Source: an uncultured Gammaproteobacteria bacterium (lineage in GTDB: Bacteria > Pseudomonadota > Gammaproteobacteria > SZUA-229). From it: a stretch of DNA of 37,379 nt. The DNA lies in NCBI GenBank assembly GCA_913065105.1, contig CAJXZZ010000023.1:1-37379 (forward strand). Reading direction: 5' to 3'. The notes beneath the pieces were generated by a model, which was not told where the DNA came from, did not search any database, and was given only the letters and a program-made list of their open reading frames with translations. This document shows, one piece after another, positions 1-9,478 of this stretch (positions are counted from its first letter, which is position 1; every line of letters begins with the position of its first letter). A program made the translations under genes and the position numbers.

Positions 1-395
1 GTCTTCCCCTCATTTTGTTGTTTTCCATCACCTATGATGCAGGTGTAACCATCGCATCATCTATTGTGCATAGAAATGTACATTAAACAATAAGGTAATT
101 GTCAAATCAATACTAATGACCGCTTTGAGTGAATAGACGTTCAAGTTGAGCACATTCACTATTAAACAAAACCTACACGACTTTCGTTACGAGGGTGGAG
201 CCCCCATAAACAGTGGGTCCTAGATTCCAGTGGTAATTGAGAAAAGGGAATATGGTCCAAGCCAACAAGGTAGGACCAGCTGACTCAACTGGTACAGGTT
301 AACCAATAAGGGCTGAACCCCGCGTAATACGTGGCTTTCCACTATCATGAGGAAAATATTGTTCTGGAGTCGGCAATGCCGAGAAGGGGAATAAA
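1..395. other. Gene-free leader region with dense self-complementarity (possible structured RNA, about 190-390)
   Basis: No credible coding frame is present. From about 190 onward the stretch is full of short complementary segments: GGTCCTA at 216-222 with TAGGACC at 271-277, ATTCC at 224-228 with GGAAT at 247-251, ACCAG at 275-279 with CTGGT at 289-293, CCGCGT/ACGTGG around an AAT loop at 320-334, TTTCC/GGAAA at 336-355, and TCGGC/GCCGA around another AAT loop at 370-382. It ends directly at the 3' end of a minus-strand tRNA gene. I compared it from memory with RNase P, tmRNA, 6S, group I and group II intron core motifs and found no convincing match. It could be an unassigned non-coding RNA on either strand, an intron relic, or decayed mobile DNA. 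Confidence 0.35.
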
Positions 396-472
396 TGGTG
401 GGCCTGGAAGGACTCGAACCTTCGACCTGCCGATTATGAGTCGGATGCTCTAACCAGCTGAGCTACAGGCCC
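396..472 (-). tRNA. tRNA with CAT anticodon, probably tRNA-Ile2 (alternatively elongator tRNA-Met)
   Basis: Read on the minus strand this is a complete cloverleaf of 77 nt with an encoded CCA end. The acceptor arms are GGGCCTG and CAGGCCC, the D arm contains TAGCTCAGCTGGTTAGAGC, the T arm is GAAGG/CCTTC around TTCGAGT, and the anticodon loop is CTCATAA with CAT at 436-438. The stem CCGA/TCGG plus GACTCATAATC resembles tRNA-Ile2, whose C34 is changed to lysidine by TilS to read AUA. An elongator Met tRNA cannot be excluded from sequence alone; an initiator is excluded because the first acceptor pair is a normal G-C. It lies downstream of the rpoD terminator and so probably has its own promoter. 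Confidence 0.9.
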
Positions 473-526
473 TTTATTTAGGGATTTCTGATTTTCTATC
501 TTTTGTATCTATCTGCGAGGTTGTTC

Positions 527-578
527 GGTTAGCGCCTCAAATGCTCTAACCCTGTGCTGTCGACCCCGCTACAGTCCC
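527..578 (-). pseudogene. Possible tRNA remnant (5' half) or coincidental hairpin
   Basis: On the minus strand this starts GGGACTGTAGC and continues, after about 15 unrelated bases, with GGTTAGAGCATTTGA. The neighbouring intact tRNA starts GGGCCTGTAGC and has GGTTAGAGCATCCGA at the matching place, so the acceptor 5' strand and D arm look duplicated with an enlarged D loop. No anticodon or T arm follows. The same bases also form a hairpin (GGTTAG at 527-532 with CTAACC at 546-551), so the resemblance may be partly chance. Confidence 0.3.
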
Positions 579-610
579 TTACGTAGGACTTCTTTGTTGC
601 TGCTATGAAC

Positions 611-640
611 GAAAACGCCCCGTTACAGGAACGGGGCGTA
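611..640 (-). terminator. Rho-independent terminator of rpoD
   Basis: A perfect 10-bp stem (ACGCCCCGTT at 615-624, AACGGGGCGT at 630-639) closes a 5-nt loop and on the minus strand is followed by TTTTCG. It sits 40 bases beyond the rpoD stop codon. Confidence 0.8.
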
Positions 641-679
641 TTCTATATAGCTTTTGGTTTGATGTCAGCAGTAATTTGC

Positions 680-2533
680 TTAATCGTCGTCGTTACCCAG
701 GAAGCTGCGCAGGTTTTCTGCACGACTCGGGTGGCGAAGTTTGCGTAGGGCCTTGGCTTCGATTTGACGGATACGTTCACGAGTAACATCAAACTGTTTG
801 CCAACTTCTTCCAGTGTATGGTCGGTGTTCATGTCGATACCAAAACGCATGCACAGCACTTTGGCTTCACGCGCGGTCAGGGTGGTGAGTATCTCGCGGG
901 TTGATTCGCGCAGTGACTCGCCGGTCGCTGATTCCATCGGCGCCATGATGTTGACGTCTTCGATGAAGTCGCCCAGGTGTGAATCTTCGTCGTCACCGAT
1001 CGGGGTTTCCATGGAGATAGGTTCTTTTGCAATCTTAAGAACCTTGCGTACTTTGTCTTCTGGCATTTCCATTTTTTCAGCCAGTTCTTCTGGTGTAGGT
1101 TCGCGACCCATTTCCTGTAGCATCTGGCGGAAGATACGGTTGAGCTTGTTGATGGTCTCGATCATGTGAACAGGGATACGGATGGTACGAGCCTGATCTG
1201 CGATAGAGCGGGTGATCGCCTGACGGATCCACCAGGTTGCGTAGGTCGAGAATTTGTAACCGCGACGGTATTCAAATTTGTCGACTGCTTTCATCAGGCC
1301 GATGTTGCCTTCCTGAATCAGATCGAGGAACTGCAGGCCGCGGTTGGTGTATTTTTTTGCGATAGAGATAACAAGGCGTAAGTTGGCTTCCACCATTTCT
1401 TTCTTGGCGCGGCGTGCTTTTGCTTCACCGATCGACATCTTGCGATTGATTTCCTTGATGTCTGAAATAGTCAGACCAAATTCTTTCTCAATAATGGCCA
1501 GTTTTCGCTGTGTTATTTTAATCTCAGGTGCTAGCTCTTTGAGTTTTTCAGAGTACTCGTGACCTTTGCAATATTTATCGATCCATTTTGTATTGATTTC
1601 ATTTTTCGGGAAAGTGGTGATCATTATCTTACGTGGCATGTGCGCCTTGTTAACGGCAAGTGCAAGAATGTGTCTTTCCAATTGTCGAACGCGGTTAACC
1701 GTGAAGTGTAGTTCACGGGTTAAGCGGGTGACCAGCGCGGGTGTATATTTTAGTTCGAGGTAGGCAGCTGCCATGCCGGCGCGAGCTTTATCAATTTCGC
1801 TACTGGTGCTTTCTTTTTTCTCGATAACATTTATGCAGCGTGTGTATGCACGTTTGATTTTGGAAAATACTTTTTTTACATCTTCGATGGCTGGGCTGTT
1901 ATCAACTTTATCTTCTTTTTGAACCGGGTTGCCGGCTGCTGCCATTTCGGCTTCTTTTGCTGCGCGTTGTAACGCTTCTGCTGCCAGGCGATCAAGTTCT
2001 TCATCGCTTTTATGAAAATCAACAACTAGTTCGTTAAGGCGAGAGTCACCTTCGAGCACTCTTTCCCATAATTTAATAGTGCTGCCAACGGTCGTAGGGT
2101 TGGTGGCTAGTGCTTCTAGAACCTGTTTTAAGCCCTCATCAATACGCTTGGCAATTTCAATTTCGCCTTCGCGGGTAAGAAGTTCTACGCTGCCCATCTC
2201 ACGCATGTACATACGTACTGGGTCGGTGGTGCGTCCTAATTCTGTTTCAATGGATGCCAGTGCGGCAACGGCTTCATCAGTAGTTTCATCATCAGCTTCA
2301 CTTACGGAGGCATCGGATAATACCCGTGACTCAGCTTCTGGTGCTGTTTCCAGTACCTGGATGCCCATGTCATTGATGGTATTTATGATGTCCTCGATTT
2401 GTGAAGGGTCGACAATTCCTTCGGGCAGGTGGTCATTAACCTCGGAATAGGTAAGGTAGCCTTGCTCTTTGCCTTTAGCAATGAGCGACTTAAGACGTGA
2501 CTGTTTGTCTTTTTCCAAAATGGGAGATGCCAT
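680..2533 (-). CDS. rpoD: RNA polymerase primary sigma factor RpoD (sigma-70)
   Basis: The housekeeping sigma factor directs core RNA polymerase to -35/-10 promoters. The 617-aa product carries every sigma-70 region: region 1.1 ([19 protein letters not shown] near residue 22), region 1.2 ([20 protein letters not shown] near 102), the non-conserved insert, regions 2.1-2.4 ([20 protein letters not shown] and [17 protein letters not shown]), region 3, and region 4.2 with its helix-turn-helix ([20 protein letters not shown]). The frame opens further upstream with a TTG at 2563, but the ATG at 2533 has an AGGT about 9 bases upstream and fits homologues such as E. coli, which lack the extra ten residues. 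The classical rpsU-dnaG-rpoD operon is not present here: the upstream neighbour is a divergent redox gene. Confidence 0.97.
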   Translation of the reverse strand: MASPILEKDKQSRLKSLIAKGKEQGYLTYSEVNDHLPEGIVDPSQIEDIINTINDMGIQVLETAPEAESRVLSDASVSEADDETTDEAVAALASIETELGRTTDPVRMYMREMGSVELLTREGEIEIAKRIDEGLKQVLEALATNPTTVGSTIKLWERVLEGDSRLNELVVDFHKSDEELDRLAAEALQRAAKEAEMAAAGNPVQKEDKVDNSPAIEDVKKVFSKIKRAYTRCINVIEKKESTSSEIDKARAGMAAAYLELKYTPALVTRLTRELHFTVNRVRQLERHILALAVNKAHMPRKIMITTFPKNEINTKWIDKYCKGHEYSEKLKELAPEIKITQRKLAIIEKEFGLTISDIKEINRKMSIGEAKARRAKKEMVEANLRLVISIAKKYTNRGLQFLDLIQEGNIGLMKAVDKFEYRRGYKFSTYATWWIRQAITRSIADQARTIRIPVHMIETINKLNRIFRQMLQEMGREPTPEELAEKMEMPEDKVRKVLKIAKEPISMETPIGDDEDSHLGDFIEDVNIMAPMESATGESLRESTREILTTLTAREAKVLCMRFGIDMNTDHTLEEVGKQFDVTRERIRQIEAKALRKLRHPSRAENLRSFLGNDDD

Positions 2534-2889
2534 AAAATTACCTATGAAAATATTACTTGCCAAAAAACGTTTAAATCAGAGCAGGAGAATAAACTATATT
2601 TATCCGGGACCGAACCTGCCATTTTACCAGTCAATGGGGGTTATTGCTATGAAATCAAGGGGTAAATAGGGTGTCTGGTATCACGGAGTTGGCATGATTC
2701 TCTCCGGAACACGCTGTAAACTATTGTTTTTGTTAATCAGATTGATTGTTAAGATAAAATTGTGTTTGCGATAAGCGTTGGTCACTTTAATGAGTAATTA
2801 GTTTTAACTATGATTAAAATAGTTAAGCTTTGTTGATGCGCTTACGTTTAAAAAATAATCTAATTTTCTAAATTTTTAAAGAGTAAAAA
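2534..2889. promoter_or_regulatory. Divergent intergenic region between rpoD and the thioredoxin-fold gene
   Basis: This stretch has no gene and becomes AT-rich toward 2890. It must hold the promoters of rpoD (minus) and of the downstream plus-strand gene, since both genes point away from it. I see no -35/-10 pair or operator clear enough to assign. In many gammaproteobacteria dnaG would end here; no trace of it is visible. Confidence 0.4.
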
Positions 2890-3447
2890 ATGGTATCACT
2901 AGAAACACCAGTATGTGAATTTGAAACACCGATCGTAGATTTTGCTCTGCCTGGTGTTGACGGCAAAATCTGGACGCCAGAATTGGCGCGCGGTGAAAAT
3001 GGCCTGTTAGTTATGTTTATCTGTAATCATTGTCCGTACGTGAAGTCAATACGTGAGCGCATGGTGCGTGATACCGATGAATTGATGGAGCATGGGGTCA
3101 GTACGGTCGCGATTATGTCGAACGATCCGGCAGAATATGAAGAAGATTCATTTGAGAACATGCGGGCAGTCGCAGAGAAATTTAACTTTTCATTTCCTTA
3201 CCTGTTAGATGAAACTCAAGAAGTAGCAAAGGCCTATGGCGCAGTATGTACGCCAGACTTTTTCGGTTACAACAAGTCGATGCGGTTGCAATATCGTGGC
3301 CGACTGGATGAGAGTAGAAAGGAGACTGCGGCTGCTACTGTAAGACGCGATTTATTTGATGCTATGAAACAGGTGGCGCAAACGGGCCACGGGCCTGAAG
3401 ATCAAATCCCAAGTATGGGCTGTTCGATTAAATGGAAAACTGCCTGA
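2890..3447 (+). CDS. Thioredoxin-fold (AhpC/TSA/redoxin-type) protein with CNHCPYVK active site
   Basis: This 185-aa protein belongs to the redoxin-like branch of the thioredoxin superfamily. The N-terminal part (ETPIVDFALPGVDGKIWT) matches the opening strand of AhpC/TSA proteins. The active site is FICNHCPYVKSI near residue 45, a CxxC pair followed by the cis-Pro region of this family, and AVCTPDFFGYN near residue 120 is the usual second conserved segment. No signal peptide or lipobox is seen, so it is probably a cytoplasmic thiol oxidoreductase or peroxidase-like protein; the substrate is unknown. It starts at an ATG preceded by the weak ribosome site AAGAG, and converges on the PhnD-like gene. 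Confidence 0.85.
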   Translation: MVSLETPVCEFETPIVDFALPGVDGKIWTPELARGENGLLVMFICNHCPYVKSIRERMVRDTDELMEHGVSTVAIMSNDPAEYEEDSFENMRAVAEKFNFSFPYLLDETQEVAKAYGAVCTPDFFGYNKSMRLQYRGRLDESRKETAAATVRRDLFDAMKQVAQTGHGPEDQIPSMGCSIKWKTA

Positions 3448-3463
3448 ACGGGTTATTTGTGTG

Positions 3464-3481
3464 AGCGTCGTCCATGACGCT
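3464..3481. other. Small hairpin in a convergent gene gap
   Basis: AGCGTC (3464-3469) and GACGCT (3476-3481) pair around a 6-nt loop between two convergent stop codons. There is no T tract on either side, so a termination role is only possible, not shown. Confidence 0.3.
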
Positions 3482-3509
3482 GGCATGCCTGCTTTATACG
3501 TTATTGTTT

Positions 3510-4304
3510 TTAGTAGCCGAAAACGCCTTCCAGCAAGTCGGTGTAACCGTCATAATCTGCATTTTCAGCAGGCACAAATTTAACTGCATTAATAGCAGCT
3601 AGCATTTTCTGGCCCTCGGGGTTAGTGTCGGCAGTCAACAAGGCCTGGCGTATTTTTTCAGTGACGTCAGCGGGTACTTTGGGTGAGGTCGATATTGCCA
3701 TGTGTGGTACGGGATCAGTTGTTTCTACTGTATTAAGTCCTTCGTATGTCGACGCTAGTCGAGTGGGAATAATGGCGGCGTCAACTTTTCCAGATAGAAC
3801 GCTTTCTACCGCTTTCTTAGTGCTTCGTTCATATACGTAGAGCGGAACACGCATCGGGTTGGGGTATAATTCTTCTAGCCGCATGGCGCCAAGACTGGGT
3901 GATGGCATGGTGGCTATTCTTTTACTAGTGAGCTCCTCGGCATCCATGACAAAATTGTCCTCGTGAGTCACGATAGAGAAGCTCACTGTGTCAGGTAGTT
4001 TGGCTAAAACTGTATAACCCTGCTTTTTTACGCGATAGTCGGTGAAATGCGCGGCGTCCAGCACAATGTCGAAACCTTCACGCTGGTGGCGCATTTTGCT
4101 CCAGTAAAAAGTAAAGTTTCTGTGTGTGACGAGGGTGATTGTCTGTCCCGTTTGAGACGACAGGTAGTCGGCTAAAGATTGATAAGCCTCCACGGTTTTT
4201 TTCTCACTTAGAATAGGCTGGATGGTTAAGCTGTATTCTGCTGCATGGCTAATTGAGGTGCATAAGAAAAACATCAAAAAGGTAGTGATTAGCCTTGTTT
4301 GCAT
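3510..4304 (-). CDS. PhnD-like periplasmic substrate-binding protein
   Basis: The 264-aa product starts with a signal peptide (hydrophobic ITTFLMFFLCTSI, likely cleavage after SHA near residue 21). The mature part follows the PhnD / phosphate-phosphonate ABC binding-protein pattern: PILSEKKTVEAYQSLADYLSSQTG near the start, FDIVLDAAHFTDYRV in the hinge region, and a later VESVLSGKVDAAIIPTRLAS segment. Such proteins bind small anionic ligands in the periplasm. No phn-type permease or ATPase gene is adjacent, so it is an orphan; it may serve a transporter elsewhere or act as a sensor-linked binding protein. The ligand cannot be read from the sequence. Confidence 0.8.
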   Translation of the reverse strand: MQTRLITTFLMFFLCTSISHAAEYSLTIQPILSEKKTVEAYQSLADYLSSQTGQTITLVTHRNFTFYWSKMRHQREGFDIVLDAAHFTDYRVKKQGYTVLAKLPDTVSFSIVTHEDNFVMDAEELTSKRIATMPSPSLGAMRLEELYPNPMRVPLYVYERSTKKAVESVLSGKVDAAIIPTRLASTYEGLNTVETTDPVPHMAISTSPKVPADVTEKIRQALLTADTNPEGQKMLAAINAVKFVPAENADYDGYTDLLEGVFGY

Positions 4305-4836
4305 AGAGGTCTCCTAATAAGTTGATTTTTATAGAGTTGTAATTGTGAATATAGTTGTGATTTAAATTTTTGCGCTATTTCATGTCATTTGTAGGTAAAA
4401 GACTACAAATCGTATAAAAATTTATCTGTCGGTGCGTTTTTAATGATGCTTGTATTGTTTAAAAGTGCGTTCATTTTTTATTAACAATATCTTGATAAAA
4501 TTTATATTTAAGCAATTGAATTTAAATGGTTTTGTTGTTTTTGGCTTAATATTGTCTGGAGCGCAGCGTCGCACATATTGAAAATATTTTTTAATTCATT
4601 TAGATAAAATTTGTTTTGAATTTGACCTAAAAAAGACAAGTATCTTGTCTGTTACTTGCTCATTACGCTGAATTAAGGGAAAATACGCGCCTTTCAATGC
4701 GCTTAGGCATGGCGATTCACAAGCTGTTTGAGGTGTCTTAGTCGTTGATTTCAATAGAATTTTGGTTGCTTCGCAGGTGTTTTTACAGGTCTGTTGTGGC
4801 AGCTTTTTCAGTTATAAAACTTAACCGGAGAGCATT
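4305..4836. promoter_or_regulatory. Long divergent intergenic region upstream of tkt
   Basis: About 530 bases without a gene separate the divergent PhnD-like gene from tkt. The stretch is strongly AT-rich from 4320 to 4630. Its clearest internal structure is a perfect 17-bp dyad at 4634-4650, listed separately. The tkt ribosome site (CGGAGAG, 4825-4831) lies just before the start codon. I could not assign a convincing -35/-10 pair. Confidence 0.5.
4634..4650. promoter_or_regulatory. Perfect palindromic operator candidate upstream of tkt
   Basis: AGACAAG at 4634-4640 and CTTGTCT at 4644-4650 form a perfect 7-bp inverted repeat around TAT. It lies about 190 bases before tkt. Symmetry, size and position suit binding by a dimeric repressor or activator; the regulator is unknown. 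Confidence 0.5.
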
Positions 4837-6810
4837 ATGTCTTCACGTAAAGACCTTGCAAACGCCATTCGCGCCCTGAGTATGGATGCGGTACAGAAAG
4901 CCAATTCAGGTCACCCTGGTGCACCAATGGGTATGGCGGATATCGCTGAAGTATTGTGGAATGACAATCTAAACCACAACCCAGCTAACCCTAAATGGAG
5001 CAACCGCGACCGTTTCGTTTTGTCGAATGGTCACGGCTCAATGCTGATCTACTCACTGTTACACCTGACGGGTTATGAGCTGTCAATTGACGATCTGAAG
5101 AATTTCCGTCAATTACATTCTAAAACACCTGGTCACCCTGAGTATGGTTACGCGCCGGGTGTTGAAACTACCACTGGTCCTTTAGGCCAGGGTATTACTA
5201 ATGGTGTGGGTATGGCGATTGCTGAAAAAGCGCTGGCCGGCCAGTTCAATCAGAAAAATCATAATATTGTTGATCACCATACTTATGTGTTCCTGGGTGA
5301 TGGCTGTTTGATGGAAGGTATCTCTCACGAAGCATGTTCATTAGCCGGTACTTTAGGTCTTGGTAAGCTGATCGCATTCTGGGATGACAACGGCATCTCT
5401 ATCGATGGTCACGTTGAAGGCTGGTTTACAGATGATACGCCAAAACGTTTTGAGTCTTACGGCTGGCACGTAATTGCTGGTGTAGACGGTCACGACCATG
5501 AAGCGATTGCAGCAGCGATCGCAACAGCGAAAGCAATGACTGATAAACCCACCATGATCTGTTGTAAGACAACTATCGGTTTTGGTTCACCAAACAAAGC
5601 GGGTTCACATGCCTGTCACGGTGCGCCATTAGGTGAAGAAGAAATTAACCTGACTAAAGCTGCTTTAGGTTGGGATCACGCTGCATTTGAAGTGCCAGCC
5701 GATATTTATCACGGTTGGGATGCAAAAGAAAAAGGTGCTACAGCTGAAGCTGCGTGGAATGAAAAATTTGCTGCCTATAAAGCTGCTTTTCCTGAACTAG
5801 CTGCTGAATACGAACGTCGTATGGCAGGCGATCTGCCAGCTGACTGGGCAGCAAAATCTGCTGCCTATATCGCTGCTGTAAATGCCGATGCGAAAAGTCC
5901 TGCTACACGTCAGGCATCGTTAGCCTCTATCGAAGCCTACTCTCCGCTGGTTCCTGAACTGTTTGGTGGTTCTGCTGACCTGGGTTGTTCGAACCTGACT
6001 GAATGGTCTGGTTATAAACCGATGATCAACAATGAAGATGCTAACTATCTGAACTACGGTGTGCGTGAGTTCGGCATGTCTGCGATCATGAACGGCATGA
6101 CTTTGCACGGTGGTCTACTTCCATTCGGCGCAACCTTCCTGATGTTCTCTGAGTACGCACGTAACGCATTGCGTATGGCGGCTCTGATGAAAATTCAAAG
6201 CATCTTCGTTTACTCTCATGACTCAATCGGTCTGGGTGAAGATGGTCCTACTCATCAGCCAGTCGAACAGATTCCTACACTACGTATGATTCCTAATATG
6301 GCTGTATGGCGTCCATGTGATGCAGTCGAATCTGCAGTTAGTTGGGCGCAGGCGATTGAGCGTAAAGACGGTCCTTCATGTTTGATCTTCTCACGTCAGG
6401 GTCTGCCACATAATGAGCGTACTGATGCACAGATCGCTGAGATCGCTAAAGGCGGTTACATTCTGAAAGATTGTGAAGGTACACCTGATGCAATCATTAT
6501 CGGTACTGGTTCTGAAGTGGCTCTGGCGACAGGTGCAGCTGAAGCAATGTCTGGTAAGAAGATTCGTGTTGTATCTATGCCTTCAACTAATTTATTTGAT
6601 GCGCAGGATGCAGCTTATAAATCTTCAGTCCTAATCAAAGGTGTTCCAACGGTTGCGGTAGAAGCCGCGGTTACTGATGCCTGGTACAAATATGCTGATG
6701 CAGTAGTTGGTATCGATCACTTTGGTGAGTCAGCGCCTGCTGATCAACTGTTTAAAGAATTTGGCTTCACCGTTGAAAACGTGGTGAAAGCTGTTGAATC
6801 TGTATTGTAA
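4837..6810 (+). CDS. tkt: Transketolase
   Basis: Transketolase moves two-carbon ketol units between sugar phosphates in the pentose phosphate and Calvin cycles, using thiamine diphosphate. The 657-aa length is typical. The N-terminal part has the family opening ([20 protein letters not shown]), [14 protein letters not shown] near residue 60, and the thiamine diphosphate motif GDGCLMEG...WDDN around residues 153-184. The pyrimidine-binding domain shows [13 protein letters not shown] near 375 and [18 protein letters not shown] near 460, and the C-terminal domain closes the protein. A CGGAG ribosome site precedes the ATG. It is followed after about 40 bases by gap and is probably co-transcribed with it. 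Confidence 0.97.
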   Translation: MSSRKDLANAIRALSMDAVQKANSGHPGAPMGMADIAEVLWNDNLNHNPANPKWSNRDRFVLSNGHGSMLIYSLLHLTGYELSIDDLKNFRQLHSKTPGHPEYGYAPGVETTTGPLGQGITNGVGMAIAEKALAGQFNQKNHNIVDHHTYVFLGDGCLMEGISHEACSLAGTLGLGKLIAFWDDNGISIDGHVEGWFTDDTPKRFESYGWHVIAGVDGHDHEAIAAAIATAKAMTDKPTMICCKTTIGFGSPNKAGSHACHGAPLGEEEINLTKAALGWDHAAFEVPADIYHGWDAKEKGATAEAAWNEKFAAYKAAFPELAAEYERRMAGDLPADWAAKSAAYIAAVNADAKSPATRQASLASIEAYSPLVPELFGGSADLGCSNLTEWSGYKPMINNEDANYLNYGVREFGMSAIMNGMTLHGGLLPFGATFLMFSEYARNALRMAALMKIQSIFVYSHDSIGLGEDGPTHQPVEQIPTLRMIPNMAVWRPCDAVESAVSWAQAIERKDGPSCLIFSRQGLPHNERTDAQIAEIAKGGYILKDCEGTPDAIIIGTGSEVALATGAAEAMSGKKIRVVSMPSTNLFDAQDAAYKSSVLIKGVPTVAVEAAVTDAWYKYADAVVGIDHFGESAPADQLFKEFGFTVENVVKAVESVL

Positions 6811-7851
<1,041 letters not shown>

Positions 7852-7852
7852 G

Positions 7853-7960
7853 GATCTTTTGTCCGGGAGCGGCGTTGCGGCTCAAATTTAAAATACTCAC
7901 GTACGATTGTACGCTCCGTTTTTAAATTCGAACCGCGCCTTTCTCGCGAACAAAATCTCC
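7853..7960. repeat. Long imperfect inverted repeat, cruciform-forming
   Basis: The left arm (7853-7893) and the reverse complement of the right arm (7919-7960) share TTTTGT, a GC-rich middle and AAATTTAAAA in order, with mismatches and small gaps. The centre holds another hairpin, CGTAC/GTACG around GATT (7900-7913). Transcribed, the whole unit would fold into one rod just past the gap stop codon. The arms carry GGAGCGG-type cores like the adjacent REP-like unit. Confidence 0.7.
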
Positions 7961-7973
7961 TCACTTAATTTTT

Positions 7974-8003
7974 TGTAGGAGCGGATTTTATTCCGCGATA
8001 AGC
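7974..8003 (+). repeat. REP-like extragenic palindrome
   Basis: The segment TGTAGGAGCGGATTTTATTC followed by CGCGATAAGCC matches the pattern of pseudomonad-type REP sequences: a GTAGGAGCGG head, a small palindrome (GCGGA/TCCGC at 7981-7996) and a CGCGA tail. REP units are usually spread through intergenic DNA and can be mobilised by RAYT transposases; no RAYT gene is in this window. Confidence 0.6.
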
Positions 8004-8034
8004 CTGCGATAGATTGTGAGATTTAGATGACTAT

Positions 8035-8066
8035 CAGCCCGGTTATGTAACTGGGCTGGTGTTTTT
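8035..8066 (+). terminator. Rho-independent terminator after tkt-gap
   Basis: CAGCCCGGTTA and TAACTGGGCTG form a stem with a single G-U pair, followed by GTGTTTTTAT. It should end the tkt-gap transcript, so pgk probably has its own promoter. Confidence 0.75.
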
Positions 8067-8082
8067 ATATAAGTATTAAGAA

Positions 8083-8122
8083 TTTGTTTTTATTTGCGTT
8101 TTTTTGCGTTCATTTGCGGATA
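8083..8122. repeat. Four direct 10-bp repeats upstream of pgk
   Basis: Units begin at 8083 (TTTGTTTTTA), 8093 (TTTGCGTTTT), 8103 (TTTGCGTTCA) and 8113 (TTTGCGGATA). The spacing is exactly one helical turn, which places each core on the same DNA face. The array lies 108-148 bases before the pgk start, where an activator-binding or bent-DNA element could act. Confidence 0.55.
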
Positions 8123-8230
8123 ATAATTAAGTTTTTGTTTTTGAATTAAGTCAGTATTGTTTGTTAAACGTTAACAAATTTTTAACAAACTGTATTTAAA
8201 ATATTAAGTAACAATTTTGGAGTTTTAGTC

Positions 8231-9418
8231 ATGGCATTCATCAAGCTGACAGATTTAGATTTAGCCGGTAAGCGCGTTTTAATTCGTTCTGACCTTAACG
8301 TACCCGTAAAAGATGGCAAGGTGACTTCTGATGCACGTATTACAGCATCGATGCCAACGGTGGAATACTGCATGAAGGCTGGTGCTTCTGTAATGGTGAT
8401 GTCACACCGCGGCCGTCCTGAAGAAGGTAAGGTTGATGATGAAAACTCAATGCAGCCTATTGCCGAGGTGATGTCTGAAAAATTAGGGACTGATGTTCGC
8501 CTGGTTAAAGATTATCTGGATAATGCGCCAACGGTTGCTGCTGGTGAGTGTGTATTGTTGGAAAACGTTCGTTTCAATGCGGGCGAGAAAAAAGACGACG
8601 AAACATTATCTAAAAAATACGCAGCATTATGTGACGTATTTGTAATGGATGCATTTGGTACTGCGCATCGTGCACAGGCATCAACACACGGAGCGGGTAA
8701 GTTTGCACCAGTAGCCTGCGCCGGTATCTTGCTATCTGGTGAGTTAGATAGTTTAGCTAAAGCGTTAGCAAATCCTGCTCGTCCGATGGTGGCGATCGTT
8801 GGTGGTTCTAAAGTTTCAACAAAACTTACCGTGTTAGAAGCGCTTTCAGATAAAGTTGATCAGATGGTTGTTGGTGGTGGTATCGCTAATACCTTCCTTA
8901 AAGCTATGGGTCATAACGTAGGTAAATCTCTGTGTGAAGATGATCTTGTCGATACCGCGAAAGCGCTAATCGAAAAAATGAAAGCACGCGGTGCAAACAT
9001 TCCGATCGCTACTGATGTTGTCTGTGCAAAAGAATTTGCAGAAGATGCAGAAGCTACATTGAAAAAAGCTGAAGATGTTTTAGACGACGACATGATTTTT
9101 GATATCGGCCCTGATTCTGCAAAAGAACTTGCTGACATAATCAGCAAAGCTGGCACCATTATCTGGAATGGTCCTGTTGGCGTATTTGAGTTTGATCAGT
9201 TCGGTGAAGGTACTAAAACGGTTTCGATGGCGATTGCTGATGCGGATGGTTTTAGTCTTGCAGGTGGTGGCGATACTATTGCGGCAATTCAAAAATATGA
9301 CATATACGACAAGGTATCTTATATCTCAACTGCCGGTGGAGCTTTTCTAGAATATCTCGAAGGTAAAACGCTTCCTGCTGTCGCCATGTTAGAAGAGTGT
9401 GCAGCTAAGCAGTCGTAA
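8231..9418 (+). CDS. pgk: Phosphoglycerate kinase
   Basis: Pgk transfers phosphate between 1,3-bisphosphoglycerate and ADP. The 395-aa product has the N-domain substrate segment [15 protein letters not shown] near residue 15, the SHRGRP motif near 58, [15 protein letters not shown] near 110, the hinge segment with GGSKVSTKL near 190, and the C-domain nucleotide motif [19 protein letters not shown] near 315 followed by [10 protein letters not shown]. The ATG is preceded by TTGGAG. It is the first gene after the repeat-rich gap and is followed 60 bases later by pyk. Confidence 0.97.
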   Translation: MAFIKLTDLDLAGKRVLIRSDLNVPVKDGKVTSDARITASMPTVEYCMKAGASVMVMSHRGRPEEGKVDDENSMQPIAEVMSEKLGTDVRLVKDYLDNAPTVAAGECVLLENVRFNAGEKKDDETLSKKYAALCDVFVMDAFGTAHRAQASTHGAGKFAPVACAGILLSGELDSLAKALANPARPMVAIVGGSKVSTKLTVLEALSDKVDQMVVGGGIANTFLKAMGHNVGKSLCEDDLVDTAKALIEKMKARGANIPIATDVVCAKEFAEDAEATLKKAEDVLDDDMIFDIGPDSAKELADIISKAGTIIWNGPVGVFEFDQFGEGTKTVSMAIADADGFSLAGGGDTIAAIQKYDIYDKVSYISTAGGAFLEYLEGKTLPAVAMLEECAAKQS

Positions 9419-9478
9419 CAATCGGTTTGATAAAACGAATTTAAATAAAAATTTTTAGAGGTTAGAAACAAAACATCG

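Larger units (their letters stand above)
7852..8230. other. Gene-free gap between gap and pgk holding repeats, a terminator and a pgk control region
   Basis: The gap contains, in order, a long imperfect inverted repeat (7853-7960), a REP-like palindrome (7974-8003), a terminator (8035-8066), four 10-bp direct repeats (8083-8122) and an AT-rich stretch ending in the pgk ribosome site TTGGAG (8217-8222). No coding frame is credible. Confidence 0.8.

Noticed and set aside
1-395. CRISPR array or direct repeats in the gene-free left end
   Set aside because: No regularly spaced identical repeats are present; the signal is inverted, not direct, repetition.
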